This document shows, one piece after another, positions 1-9,000 of a stretch of 58,982 bases of DNA. Location of the stretch: the NCBI GenBank assembly GCA_015067125.1, contig SVNB01000001.1:1-58982 (forward strand), read 5' to 3'. The notes under the pieces are model-generated. The model saw nothing but the letters and a program-made list of their open reading frames with translations, was not told the origin of the DNA and made no database searches. How positions within the stretch are numbered: position 1 is the first letter of the stretch; each line of letters starts with the position of its first letter. A program made the translations under genes and the position numbers. The DNA is from Oscillospiraceae bacterium. GTDB taxonomy: Bacteria > Bacillota > Clostridia > Oscillospirales > Ruminococcaceae.

Positions 1-471
1 TTCTCCGTTTCCGGTAATGCGCACAATGTTTGTATGGCTGTGGCGCACTTCCACCTCTGCGGATTTTATTCCTTTTTCAAGGGTTATAATAAAATGCAAA
101 GGAATAGGCGATTCCAGATATTCTACCACGCAGCCGCCGTTTTGAATAAACTCCACGGCTTTTTCAAGGCCCTGCGGAGTAACCGCCTCCAGAACTTCCA
201 TCTCTCTTGCCGCATCTCCGCAAAGGGCGCCAAGCACGCAGGCTGCTTCTATACCGGTCATTCCTCCGGAATTGGGAATACTTACGCATCTTACGTTTTT
301 AATAATATTTCCGCTGCATTTTGCGGTAATTTTATCCGGCTCTTCGCCAAGAACTTCTCTCGCTTTTGCGCAGGCATAGGCAAGGGCAATGGGTTCCGTA
401 CAGCCCATGGCAGGAATAAGCTCTTCTTCCAGAATAGCAATAAAATCTCTTTTGATTTTTTCGTCGAGCAT
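1..471 (-). CDS. UPF0597 / L-serine dehydratase alpha-like protein (5' part)
   Basis: Only the first 157 codons are in the window; the gene runs off the left edge. The start begins MLDEKIKRDF and is followed by the family signature MGCTEPIALAYA near residues 22-33, and by a Gly/Met-rich segment (NSGGMTG) around residue 70. This pattern is that of the UPF0597 family, related to the serine dehydratase alpha chain and to L-cysteine desulfidase (CdsB); such enzymes use an Fe-S cluster ligated by conserved cysteines, of which the CTEP cysteine is seen here. The likely role is cytosolic beta-elimination of sulfide or water from cysteine or serine. Substrate cannot be told from this fragment. The two neighbouring minus-strand genes are separated from it by a terminator, so it is probably its own unit. 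Confidence 0.8.
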   Translation of the reverse strand, partial: MLDEKIKRDFIAILEEELIPAMGCTEPIALAYACAKAREVLGEEPDKITAKCSGNIIKNVRCVSIPNSGGMTGIEAACVLGALCGDAAREMEVLEAVTPQGLEKAVEFIQNGGCVVEYLESPIPLHFIITLEKGIKSAEVEVRHSHTNIVRITGNGE

Positions 472-545
472 CAAAAGCGCCTCCGTTCCTTTTTTCGATC
501 CTTTTCGTCATATCTATATCATATCCCCAAAACCGCAAAAAAGCA

Positions 546-579
546 ATAAAAAAGCCGCTGTTCTGCACAGAACCGCGGC
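546..579 (-). terminator. Rho-independent terminator after the AEC transporter
   Basis: A 12-bp stem (gccgcggttctg / cagaacagcggc, read on the minus strand) with a 2-nt loop is followed by a T run. It lies just after the stop codon of the AEC gene. Confidence 0.8.
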
Positions 580-585
580 CATTTT

Positions 586-1572
586 TTAAAAAATTCCAAT
601 AGCTTTAAAAATAAACGAAGCTATAAAAACAGTTATTCCCGAAGCCACCGTTGTCCATACCACAAGCTGCCCTGCCAAAGCGGCATCGCCGCCCATTTCC
701 TGTGCCATCGGCACGCTGGAAACCGCCACCGGAGTGGTAAAAAGCGCCGTAAGCGCCGCAAACTGCGCGCCGGAAAACTCATCTCCAAAAATAAAATACG
801 CCGTGCCAAGGGCCAAAACCGGCACTGCAAGACTTCTCATAACCGTGCCGAAGATGATCTCTTTTTTCATTTCCGCAATGGCAGAAAATTCAAATTCTGC
901 CCCAAGTACAATAAGCGCCACCGGCGTTGCTGCGGAAGAAAGATATTCCAGCACCTTCATCACCGGCGCTATATCCGCAAGCCGAAAAGCAATTCCCGCT
1001 CCGGAAAAAATTTCGCGTACGGCAAGTACCGCAAAACCCGCCGCAACTCCAAGAATCAGCGGATTCTTTATAATATCCGCGGCAATTTTTGCTGGTTTTA
1101 TTTTTTCTTTTCTGCTGCCGAAAACAGAAAGAACTATCACCGCAAGTACGTTAAAAAACGGAATCGCAAAAGCAGAAAGCACCGCCGCCGTAATAGTTCC
1201 TTCTTCTCCAAAAAGACTTCCCGCCAGCGGAATTCCGATCAGCGCATAGTTGGAACGGAATATCCCCTGAATAAGCGCACCGCGCTTTGCGCCGTCTTTT
1301 GTAACAAATCCGCTTAAAATAAGTGCCGCCAAAAAAATTATAAAAGTCGTTCCAAGGGCATAAAAAACGTAACCCATATCAACGCTTTTTATATTTTCTA
1401 TTTTATATACGTTCAAAAAAAGCATTGCCGGCAAAAACACCTTAAAAACCACTTTGTTTGCAGCCTTTGCAAAGTTTTTGTCCACCATTCCCGCTTTTTT
1501 AATAAAATATCCAATGGCCGCCATAGCCACAATCGGTGCCACGGCTCCAAACGCAAAAACAAGCGATTCCAT
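586..1572 (-). CDS. AEC (auxin efflux carrier) family transporter
   Basis: This 328-residue protein is hydrophobic throughout, with about ten predicted membrane segments, and it starts MESLVFAFGAVAPIVAMAAIGYF, the usual N terminus of the AEC family (bacterial members export or import malate, malonate or other organic acids). The Gly/Pro-rich segments around ALIGIPLAG and the later YALIG/NPLIL-type motifs fit the family's two five-helix halves. The start at 1572 is preferred over an upstream in-frame codon at 1605 because AGGAGCG stands 5-11 bases before it. It is monocistronic with its own terminator. The substrate is unknown. Confidence 0.85.
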   Translation of the reverse strand: MESLVFAFGAVAPIVAMAAIGYFIKKAGMVDKNFAKAANKVVFKVFLPAMLFLNVYKIENIKSVDMGYVFYALGTTFIIFLAALILSGFVTKDGAKRGALIQGIFRSNYALIGIPLAGSLFGEEGTITAAVLSAFAIPFFNVLAVIVLSVFGSRKEKIKPAKIAADIIKNPLILGVAAGFAVLAVREIFSGAGIAFRLADIAPVMKVLEYLSSAATPVALIVLGAEFEFSAIAEMKKEIIFGTVMRSLAVPVLALGTAYFIFGDEFSGAQFAALTALFTTPVAVSSVPMAQEMGGDAALAGQLVVWTTVASGITVFIASFIFKAIGIF

Positions 1573-1641
1573 AAAACGCTCCTTAAAATTTTTTCTGTAA
1601 AACATTATATCAGCTTTTTCTTCTGTTGTTTATAGTTTTTT

Positions 1642-1673
1642 CAAAAAAATAAGCACGCATGCCGCGTGCTTAT
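1642..1673 (-). terminator. Terminator after the EF-hand protein gene
   Basis: On the minus strand the stem ataagcacgc / gcgtgcttat with a 5-nt loop is followed by TTATTTTTTTGA. Confidence 0.8.
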
Positions 1674-1693
1674 TCAAAATATTTATTTGTTAT

Positions 1694-1930
1694 TCAATAG
1701 TCCTCATCACAGTCGTCAAATTCATCATCGTCATAATCTTCCTCTTCATCTTCAAACTCGCCGTCCTCATCTTCGTCATAATCCATATCATCTTCGTCGT
1801 TTTCCGGGCAAAACCCAAAAAGGTTTGTACCCATAATGGAATCATAAGCATAGTCTGCCTCTGCCCTTTCATTAAAATCGACGTAACCGTCACCGTTTCT
1901 GTCATCTCTGTCCGAATAACCAAAAAACAT
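1694..1930 (-). CDS. Small acidic protein with one canonical EF-hand loop
   Basis: A 78-residue protein. Residues 10-21 (DRNGDGYVDFNE) match the 12-residue EF-hand calcium loop exactly: Asp, Asn, Asp at positions 1, 3, 5, Gly at 6, Val at 8, Asp at 9 and Glu at 12. After a short Tyr/Phe-containing middle, the C-terminal 35 residues are almost entirely Asp and Glu. There is no signal peptide or membrane segment, so a cytosolic calcium-binding or buffering role is the simplest reading, but that is inference. The start is supported by GGGAG 6-10 bases upstream. A hairpin terminator follows. I do not recognise a named family. Confidence 0.7.
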   Translation of the reverse strand: MFFGYSDRDDRNGDGYVDFNERAEADYAYDSIMGTNLFGFCPENDEDDMDYDEDEDGEFEDEEEDYDDDEFDDCDEDY

Positions 1931-1948
1931 AATTTTTCTCCCTTCAAA

Positions 1949-2174
1949 TCAAGCCGTTTGCGGCCGTTTATCAGAATTTCCTGTAATTAAATTATATATT
2001 TTTCCATAAAGCAATTTCAACCGCTCAATCCGGTGTCGGTGCGTTTTCGGTACAATGCTCTGCCTTATGTTGGTGCGTTTTTGCACCTGCGAAGCCAAAA
2101 GTTGCCGTAAACGCAACTTTCCTTTGCAATAACTCCGCAAACAACAAACTCCCCGAAAGATCGGGGAGTTTGTT
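1949..2174. repeat. Intergenic segment with three successive hairpins
   Basis: Between the EF-hand gene and the subtilase lies a segment with three stem-loops: GGTGC/GCACC at 2072-2087, AAAGTTGC/GCAACTTT at 2098-2120, and a 13-bp stem at 2143-2174 whose arms are aacaaactccccg and its complement. The last one sits right after the subtilase stop and may end its transcript, although its T run is weak. A 63-codon minus ORF covers the segment but has no ribosome site and no protein-like composition. I have the impression that near-identical intergenic elements are scattered in gut Clostridia; I cannot check this here. Confidence 0.4.
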
Positions 2175-2186
2175 GCTTTATACTTT

Positions 2187-3008
2187 TTATTCGTTCGTTA
2201 TATTATAATATATTTCTGATTGTTTTATCTCTTCGATGGTTTTTTCTTTCAGTTTCTCAAGCTCAATTTCCGGGTTTTGGCTAATAATATTTGCCGCAAA
2301 GGCTGCAACTTTTGCAGCGGAATAAGAACTTCCGCTGCTTGTTCTTGTGTTTCCGCTCAATGTTCCTATGGTAACCTCTTCGCCGACAGCGAATACATCA
2401 ACCCATTCGCCCCTTTGGGAAAAATAAGCGATTTCGCTTCCCTCTTTATTAAGAGCACCCACCGCAAGAACGGTTTCATATCCCGCAGGATAATACATCA
2501 CTTTTCCGTTTACGTCATAATCGTTTCCTACAGAAGCAACAACAATAACCCCGTTTTCTTCCGCATAAGCACAGGCCTTCCGCACTTCTTCTTTATCAAG
2601 TATAAGGCCGGCGCTTATGTTGATAATATCGCAGTCATAGATATCCACAGCGTCTGTAATCATCTGCGCAAAAACCTCATTATCCACCTGGCGGATTTTG
2701 TTGTCCTCAAAAACGTTGCTTACCAAAGGCACAAGAAACGCCTTGGGCGAATAACGCAGAATTATCGAAGCAACAGCCGTTCCGTGACCGTAAGTATCTT
2801 CTGTGGAAAGTTCCGGATAATAATAATTCTTTCCCGAAAGAATATTTTCCGCGGGAATCGCCTTCGAAGAAAATCCCGTATCAATAACCGCAATACGAAC
2901 GGTTTTCGGTGCTTCTTCGGGCATTTCGATATTTGGATTTTCAGAATTGCAGGCAACAAAAAGCACCGCAAAAGAAAGTACAATAAATAAAACAATAACC
3001 TTTTTCAT
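2187..3008 (-). CDS. Subtilisin-like (S8) serine protease, lipoprotein
   Basis: The 273-residue protein begins with a lipoprotein signal peptide ending LFVAC (lipid-anchored Cys20), so the mature enzyme would sit on the outside of the membrane. The S8 catalytic triad is complete: Asp43 in VIDTG, His75 in GHGTAVAS and Ser228 in GSSYSAA (usual form GTSMAAP), with the oxyanion Asn162 in ASVGND. The domain follows the lipobox almost at once and there is no long prodomain, so it is short for a secreted subtilase. It may process surface proteins; the giant surface protein gene lies just upstream on the same strand but is separated by a strong terminator. There is no ribosome site before the ATG (see findings). 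Confidence 0.9.
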   Translation of the reverse strand: MKKVIVLFIVLSFAVLFVACNSENPNIEMPEEAPKTVRIAVIDTGFSSKAIPAENILSGKNYYYPELSTEDTYGHGTAVASIILRYSPKAFLVPLVSNVFEDNKIRQVDNEVFAQMITDAVDIYDCDIINISAGLILDKEEVRKACAYAEENGVIVVASVGNDYDVNGKVMYYPAGYETVLAVGALNKEGSEIAYFSQRGEWVDVFAVGEEVTIGTLSGNTRTSSGSSYSAAKVAAFAANIISQNPEIELEKLKEKTIEEIKQSEIYYNITNE

Positions 3009-3015
3009 GTAATCA

Positions 3016-3021
3016 ATTATA
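3016..3021 (-). promoter_or_regulatory. Possible -10 box of the subtilase gene
   Basis: TATAAT on the minus strand lies only 7 bases before the ATG, so a transcript from it would have almost no leader. The matching -35 region falls inside the preceding terminator hairpin and is poor (TTTTAA). Confidence 0.35.
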
Positions 3022-3025
3022 GCAC

Positions 3026-3056
3026 AAAAAAGGCGCCTTTAAAAGGCGCCTTTTTT
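3026..3056 (-). terminator. Terminator of the giant surface-protein gene
   Basis: Stem aaaaaaggcgccttt / aaggcgcctttttt on the minus strand, ending in a T run, placed directly after the stop codon at 3064. Confidence 0.85.
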
Positions 3057-3063
3057 AAAGGAA

Positions 3064-6000
3064 TCAGTTGTGGTTTCCAATAATGTCGTAAACGGTCGCG
3101 GTTACGGGTTTTGTATTTACAAGAGCATTGTTCATATCGGGGGTGATTTCAAAATCTTCGGAAACGCGTGCCATAAATACAAGAGCGTTGGAACCTGCTC
3201 CTTGAATGTACATCGCCTGTTCAAGATTAAGTCCCTCAATATCTCCGAGAGCGACGGAAGGAACATCAATAAAGTTGATGACTTCGTCATAGTTTACGGT
3301 GATAAAGACGGTATCGCCTTTATGGTAAGTACCGAATGCCATCGGGGCAACGCCGACCTGCTGAGGTCCGACCGTATCCGCTACTTTATAATATGCAGCG
3401 AAGTTTGTGAAATACCAGTCGTCTTCCAAAGAACCGGATGCGTCAAACTCAACATAAATCTCACGGGTCGGATCCACAAGAGCATAATGAACGGCAGAAC
3501 CGTTTATGGTTTCGCTTCCAATGGTCCACCTGTTGGTGCAGGGGTGATCACTGTTCGCGGGGAATTTAACAACTCCGCCGAACTGAGAGGAACCTGTTGT
3601 CGGAAGATGCATGCCGTTTCTCCATGTATCATCCGGATCGCCGGGATCGGTTTCCCAGGAATATTCCGCAAGGGTACCGCCGCCATTTTGTACGAAGCGT
3701 GCCCACTGATAACCGTCATTTTCTTCATAAATATCCATGGTGGTATACATTGCAAGACCGCCGGCAGTCTTGTTTATATAACCAAGAAGATATTCATTTG
3801 CACCGAACTTATCTGTAAAATGACTGTTGACATCAATAAATACTATCGGGTTTTCATCATAACCGTCATCGGTAACAGTATTTTCCCAATCATCGATGAC
3901 GCCTCCGAACCACTGATAAGGATCCGTATTAAGAATGCTCTTTCCATTGGGAAGAAGCTCTACGGACATCTGGATTCTTTTGTTTTCCTCATCAATGCCG
4001 CCTTCGCATCCGCCAACAGTATCGATTACGTCATAAAGTTCAACAAAATAGCAACGTTTTTCGCCAAGTCCGTTTGCAAATGCAGCAGCCATATCTGCGG
4101 TTGTTTCAATACCCCATTCTTTAACTTTAAAAGTCATTTCGGTATCGCCGGGATTAAATACAAGGAACACATCCGGGCCGCCCGCATGAAGGAAATGATA
4201 TTTATCGTTCTGTCCGCCCTGCTCAACATCAACGGTGCTGCCGTATGCGGTGTAGTTAAGGGTGCGGTAATAAACAGTCTGGGGGTTTGCCGTTGCAACA
4301 GCGCCTTCGGGAATAGTTCTTGTTACAGTAAAGATTCTGTTGGTTGCATCTTCGGTTTCTTCATCGCCGGTATATTTTACAGAGAAGAATCCGCCGTGCG
4401 CCCATTTTGCGGTAAGGGCAAAATCCTTTTGTGTGCCTTTAACAATTTCGTTTACCAAAGCATCGCCTTCATACCAGCCAAGGAACTGGAATCCTTCTTT
4501 TGCGGAAGGGGCTTTAAGAACAATATCGTCATCCTCAAAATCATAAACTTCGGGGTTAGCGTGATTTGTTCCGCCTACGCCCAGGTCATAGCTGATATTA
4601 AAGCTGTTAATCTGCCATACCGCATAAAGATTAAATCCACCGGAAACCGCAAGATTTTTAACTGTTGCACCGTCGGCGTAAACAACTTCTCCGCCTTTGG
4701 TCGTTGCCCAACCCATAAAGGTATAACCGGGGTTATTAAAGTTGAGCATTTCGCTGATAAGGGTAAGGTTTGCCGGCTGATTATAAGTCATAAGCATGGT
4801 CTCTTTGGGTACCTCGTTGCCAAGTCCGCTGTCAAATGTAATCACATACCTGTTCGGGCTCCATTTTGCATAGAAGATCCAGTCATGAGAAGCTTCAAGA
4901 GTGATGCTTCCGTAAACTTTGTTTTCAAAGTCCGCATCGGTAAACCAGCCTTCAAATGTATAGCCTTCTTTACTCGGATCATAAAGGGTTATAACGTTGT
5001 TTTCCGCATCAAAGGTTGCAGGGTTATCGTTTGCGTTTTCAGCACCTTCAAGGTTTACGTAAGTAATGTTATACTTCTGAATCGACCATACGGCATAAAG
5101 ATGGACTTCGTCGTTTGCTTTTCCGGAAAGCCTGCCTACAATCTGTTCATCAGTATAGTCAGCCTTTGTTGCCGCTTTGTTTTTTGCCCAGCCAAGGAAT
5201 ACATATCCTTCGCGCACAAAGGTGTTTTTATCCAAAGCTTTTTCTTCGGTATAGGTAAATTCTTCCATAGCAGTGGTTTCTCCTGTTCCGTTGTTGGAAT
5301 GGAAGATTACCTTATAGCTGTTTTCAGCCCATTTTGCAAAAAGAACAAGGTCTTCGCCTCTGTTTGCAGCAATGGTTTTAATAGCTTCGCCATCAAAATC
5401 TTCGGCAGTGTACCAACCTTCAAAAGTATATCCGTCCCTGGAAGGAGCTTTGAGGGTGATGTTGCCGGTTTCAACGCTGTAAGCTGCCGGGTTCTCGTTT
5501 GCAGCGTCTTCAATACCGTTATAGGTTATGGAATATGTTACAGCAGAAAAACGTGCATAAACGGTGTGGTTGGAACCGGTGGAAACAACAGTTTCTGCGG
5601 TAATTTCTTTTCCGCCTTCTTTTGCGGTGAACCAACCTTCAAAATTATATCCCTGTTTTGCAGGAACGGGAAGTTCCCCGTATGCGGAATCAAAAGTTAC
5701 TTCCCTTGTTCCGGCAGAACCGGAAACAACGCTGCCTCCGTTAAGGTCGAATACAACGGAATATTTATTCGGGGTCCAGATTGCGGTGTATTCAAGGTCG
5801 TTTGCGGGCATTACGGATTCGGGAACCGCGTTCCATTTATAGGAATAACCGGTTTTTGCCGGAACAGGAGCAACAATTGCCGCGCCATAATAAACTTTTC
5901 CGGCAGTATAACCTTCTGCATTTCCTCCGTTAAGATTCCATGTAAGGTCATACTGATTTCTCGTGTAGTAATAATCAACAATATTTTCCGCTTCGTTATA

Positions 6001-9000
6001 GCTGATGACAATGGTTTCCACATCGGCCGGAGAAGCAAATCCGGTATAGCTGTTGATTGCCGCCGTTATTTCAGAATCCATTGCTGCGGTTCCGGTAACG
6101 GATTCAACGGAAGTATATCCGTTTCCATCAACATTCTGGAGGTAATGGTTTATTGTATAACCAAACTGTCCTTCCGTATATTCTGCGGTAAGAGTGATGT
6201 TTTCTGTGGGCATCACATTTCCGCTGAATGCCGCGCCGCCATAATACCAGCCGTCAAAGCCATATCCTTCTTTTACAGGTGTGGGCAGAACGATTGCCGT
6301 TCCGTGTTTTGCGGTAATGGTGCTTTCCGCTCCTTCAGGCAGCGCACCAATTCCCGCATCAAGGGTGATGGTGTAATAGTGTCTGGTGTATTCATAGCGA
6401 ACAACCGTGGTTCCGTCAATGGAAAGATAAACTTCCTCGGCAAAAGGAGCATCATAATGCTCATAGGATTTTACTGCGGGATAAATTGCAGTATCAATGG
6501 AACCGGTAAGATTTTCGGTATCCGAAAGAGTCCATTCACCCTCCGCAGTTTCAAGATAATGTTCTACGCGGTAAGGAATATCCGTTCTGGGTTCCCATTT
6601 TGCGTAAAGATCAAGTTTTCCTGTGGTGCCCTTTTCAACAGCAGTAACGGCATCACCTGCAAAGCTTGCGTTTTTATACCAGCCGCCAAAAATATAGCCT
6701 GCTTTTGCCGGTTCAGAAAGAACAAAGGTTTCTGTTTCAATATTATAAGTTTCAGGGTTCGGGTTTTCGGCATCTTCGCATCCGTTATAGACAATTTCAA
6801 ATTCTTTGGGTTTCCAGTGAGCATAAAGCGTAATTACCGCGCCGTTTTCCGCGGTAAGATTAATAACTTTATCTCCGTCGGAATAATCAGTCGCACCATC
6901 AGAATGAATTCCCCAGCCGGCAAATTCATAGTTTTCAAGTTCAAACGCGTTTTCTGCAAGAACCTGTTCCTTGTCATAAATAAGATCAATATCTTCCATG
7001 GTTCCGGCTGCGACTTCACTGTTCTTATCAAATCTTACGGTATAGGTATGTGCTTCCCATACTGCTTTATAAGTAAGATCTTCAAGACCGACTTTTTCTT
7101 CAGGAATAACGGGGTTTTCTCCGTCAATACTCCAGCCTTTAAAATCATAGCCGGTGCGTTCGGCTGCCGGAACATGGATTGCGCCTTCGTAGCAGATTTC
7201 GTTGAGAACTGTTTTTTCGTCAAATCCGTAATCAAATGTTACCGTATGAGAAACACGTTTATAGTTGATTTTGATAACGGTTTTGCCGTTTCCTGCAATT
7301 TCCGCAGTTTCGCATTTCATGCCCTTAACGGTCATCTTATCAAATTCAAATGCGTTTTCAGAAACAAATTTTTCGTCCGCAGTAAGTCCGTTTTCAACAT
7401 CAATAACTGCGTTGCGAAGTTCTTCGGAAGAGATCGTATCACCCGTAAATCCGGTTTTCTCCTCCAAATGCTGAAGAACGTATCTTCCGTCAACCTGCTG
7501 AACATAATATTCAATACGGTATTCCGTATCGGGATTTTTGGTCCACTGTGCGGTATAAACAACGTCTTCTGTACCCATGGCAGGAACAACTTCTTTATCC
7601 CATCCTGCAAAGGTATAGCCGCTTTCTGCCATAACGGGAGCAGAAATTTTTGCGCCATATTTAAGTTCGTAAACAACAGATTCTCCTCCGATTTCACCCG
7701 GATTGAAAGTTACTGTTGCCTTTTTAAGGTCGTAATAATAGCGAAGAACCGCAGAACCGTCCGCAAGAACTTTAAGCTCCTGTTTTGCAGGAGAATTATA
7801 TCCCAAGTAGTTTTTGGTTTCGGGAGTTACATAGGTATTGGTGGTTCCGGTAAATTCTTCGGTTTCAAAAAGTTCATAATTTCCGGAAGCAAGCTGTTGC
7901 TGATAATGCTCAACACGATAGGGAATATCGGTTCTTGCCTGCCATTTTGCATAGATGTTTGCGTCAGAAGCGGGCATGGATTCCGGGAAAACGTAAACAG
8001 TGGTATATTCCTCGTCGCTGTACCAGCCTGCAAAGGTATAACCCAGTTTTTCGGGGTCTGCAGGTGCTTCAACTTTTTCTTCAAATTTTGCTTCAATTAT
8101 CGGAATATATGTACCGCCGGCGGTATAGGGAACAATCACATATCCGTCGCGGACGTTATCCCAATAAAGAGAAATCGTTCTCTGGATCGGTTTGGAGCTG
8201 AACGCAAGGGGATAATGATTCCATGTGATTACCATTTCACCCTCAAGTTTTTCGTCACCTTCCGCAGGGGTTACCAAAATCTTGTTGGTCTGCGGATCAT
8301 AAGAGAATTTGTCGTTTGTAAAAGTAAAAGTAAAGTTGTTGCGGTTCTTGTCACTTTCCGGCTTGGAAGGATCGAAATAATCTTCATAAACCGCATCTTT
8401 TTCTTCCCCTTCCTGAAGATCAAGATAATGGAGAAGGAAAGTGCTGTCCGGAATTATTGTGGAACGAATATACTGTTTAAGCTTGATTTCGGGCATATCT
8501 TCCTGCGGGTTAGTAAAATCAAGAACATTATCCGCGTTGCCTACGTGGTAAAGCGGCCATTCCATATCAAGGATTTCCCATTCTTTTGCCAGGGCGCCTT
8601 CAAGAACCTGTGCGTTTATTCCCATTTCGAGGAACGCACCCACTTCTATCAGCAACGCACCGTTATAACTTTGGTTCTTTCCTTCCGACTCACTGTAAGT
8701 AAGTTCGTAATAGAAGTATCCCCAAAGTTTTGTATAAGCACCGGCACCGGCCTGGAGTCCTATGGAGTTTGTGGAGGTGTCAAAAAGTCCTATCTTAAAC
8801 GACAGCTCGATACCCGCTCTTACGCCAAGACGACCCATTGCATAGAAGCAGAATTCATAGGTTTCTTCCACAAGGGTAATGGTATCGGAATATGCCATCA
8901 TATCAAAAACATCAATGGTGAAAACATAGCGTTTTCCGGTTTTATATTCAAAATCAAAACCGATGGAAACGCAGGCTTCCATTTCGATAATAAAGTCAGC

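Noticed and set aside
1949..2140. 63-codon minus ORF between EF-hand and subtilase genes
   Set aside because: No ribosome site; it covers consecutive hairpins, so it is structured non-coding DNA.
2143..2174. Hairpin as a strong terminator of the subtilase gene
   Set aside because: The stem is strong, but the T run on the transcribed strand is weak, so I list it only within the hairpin segment.
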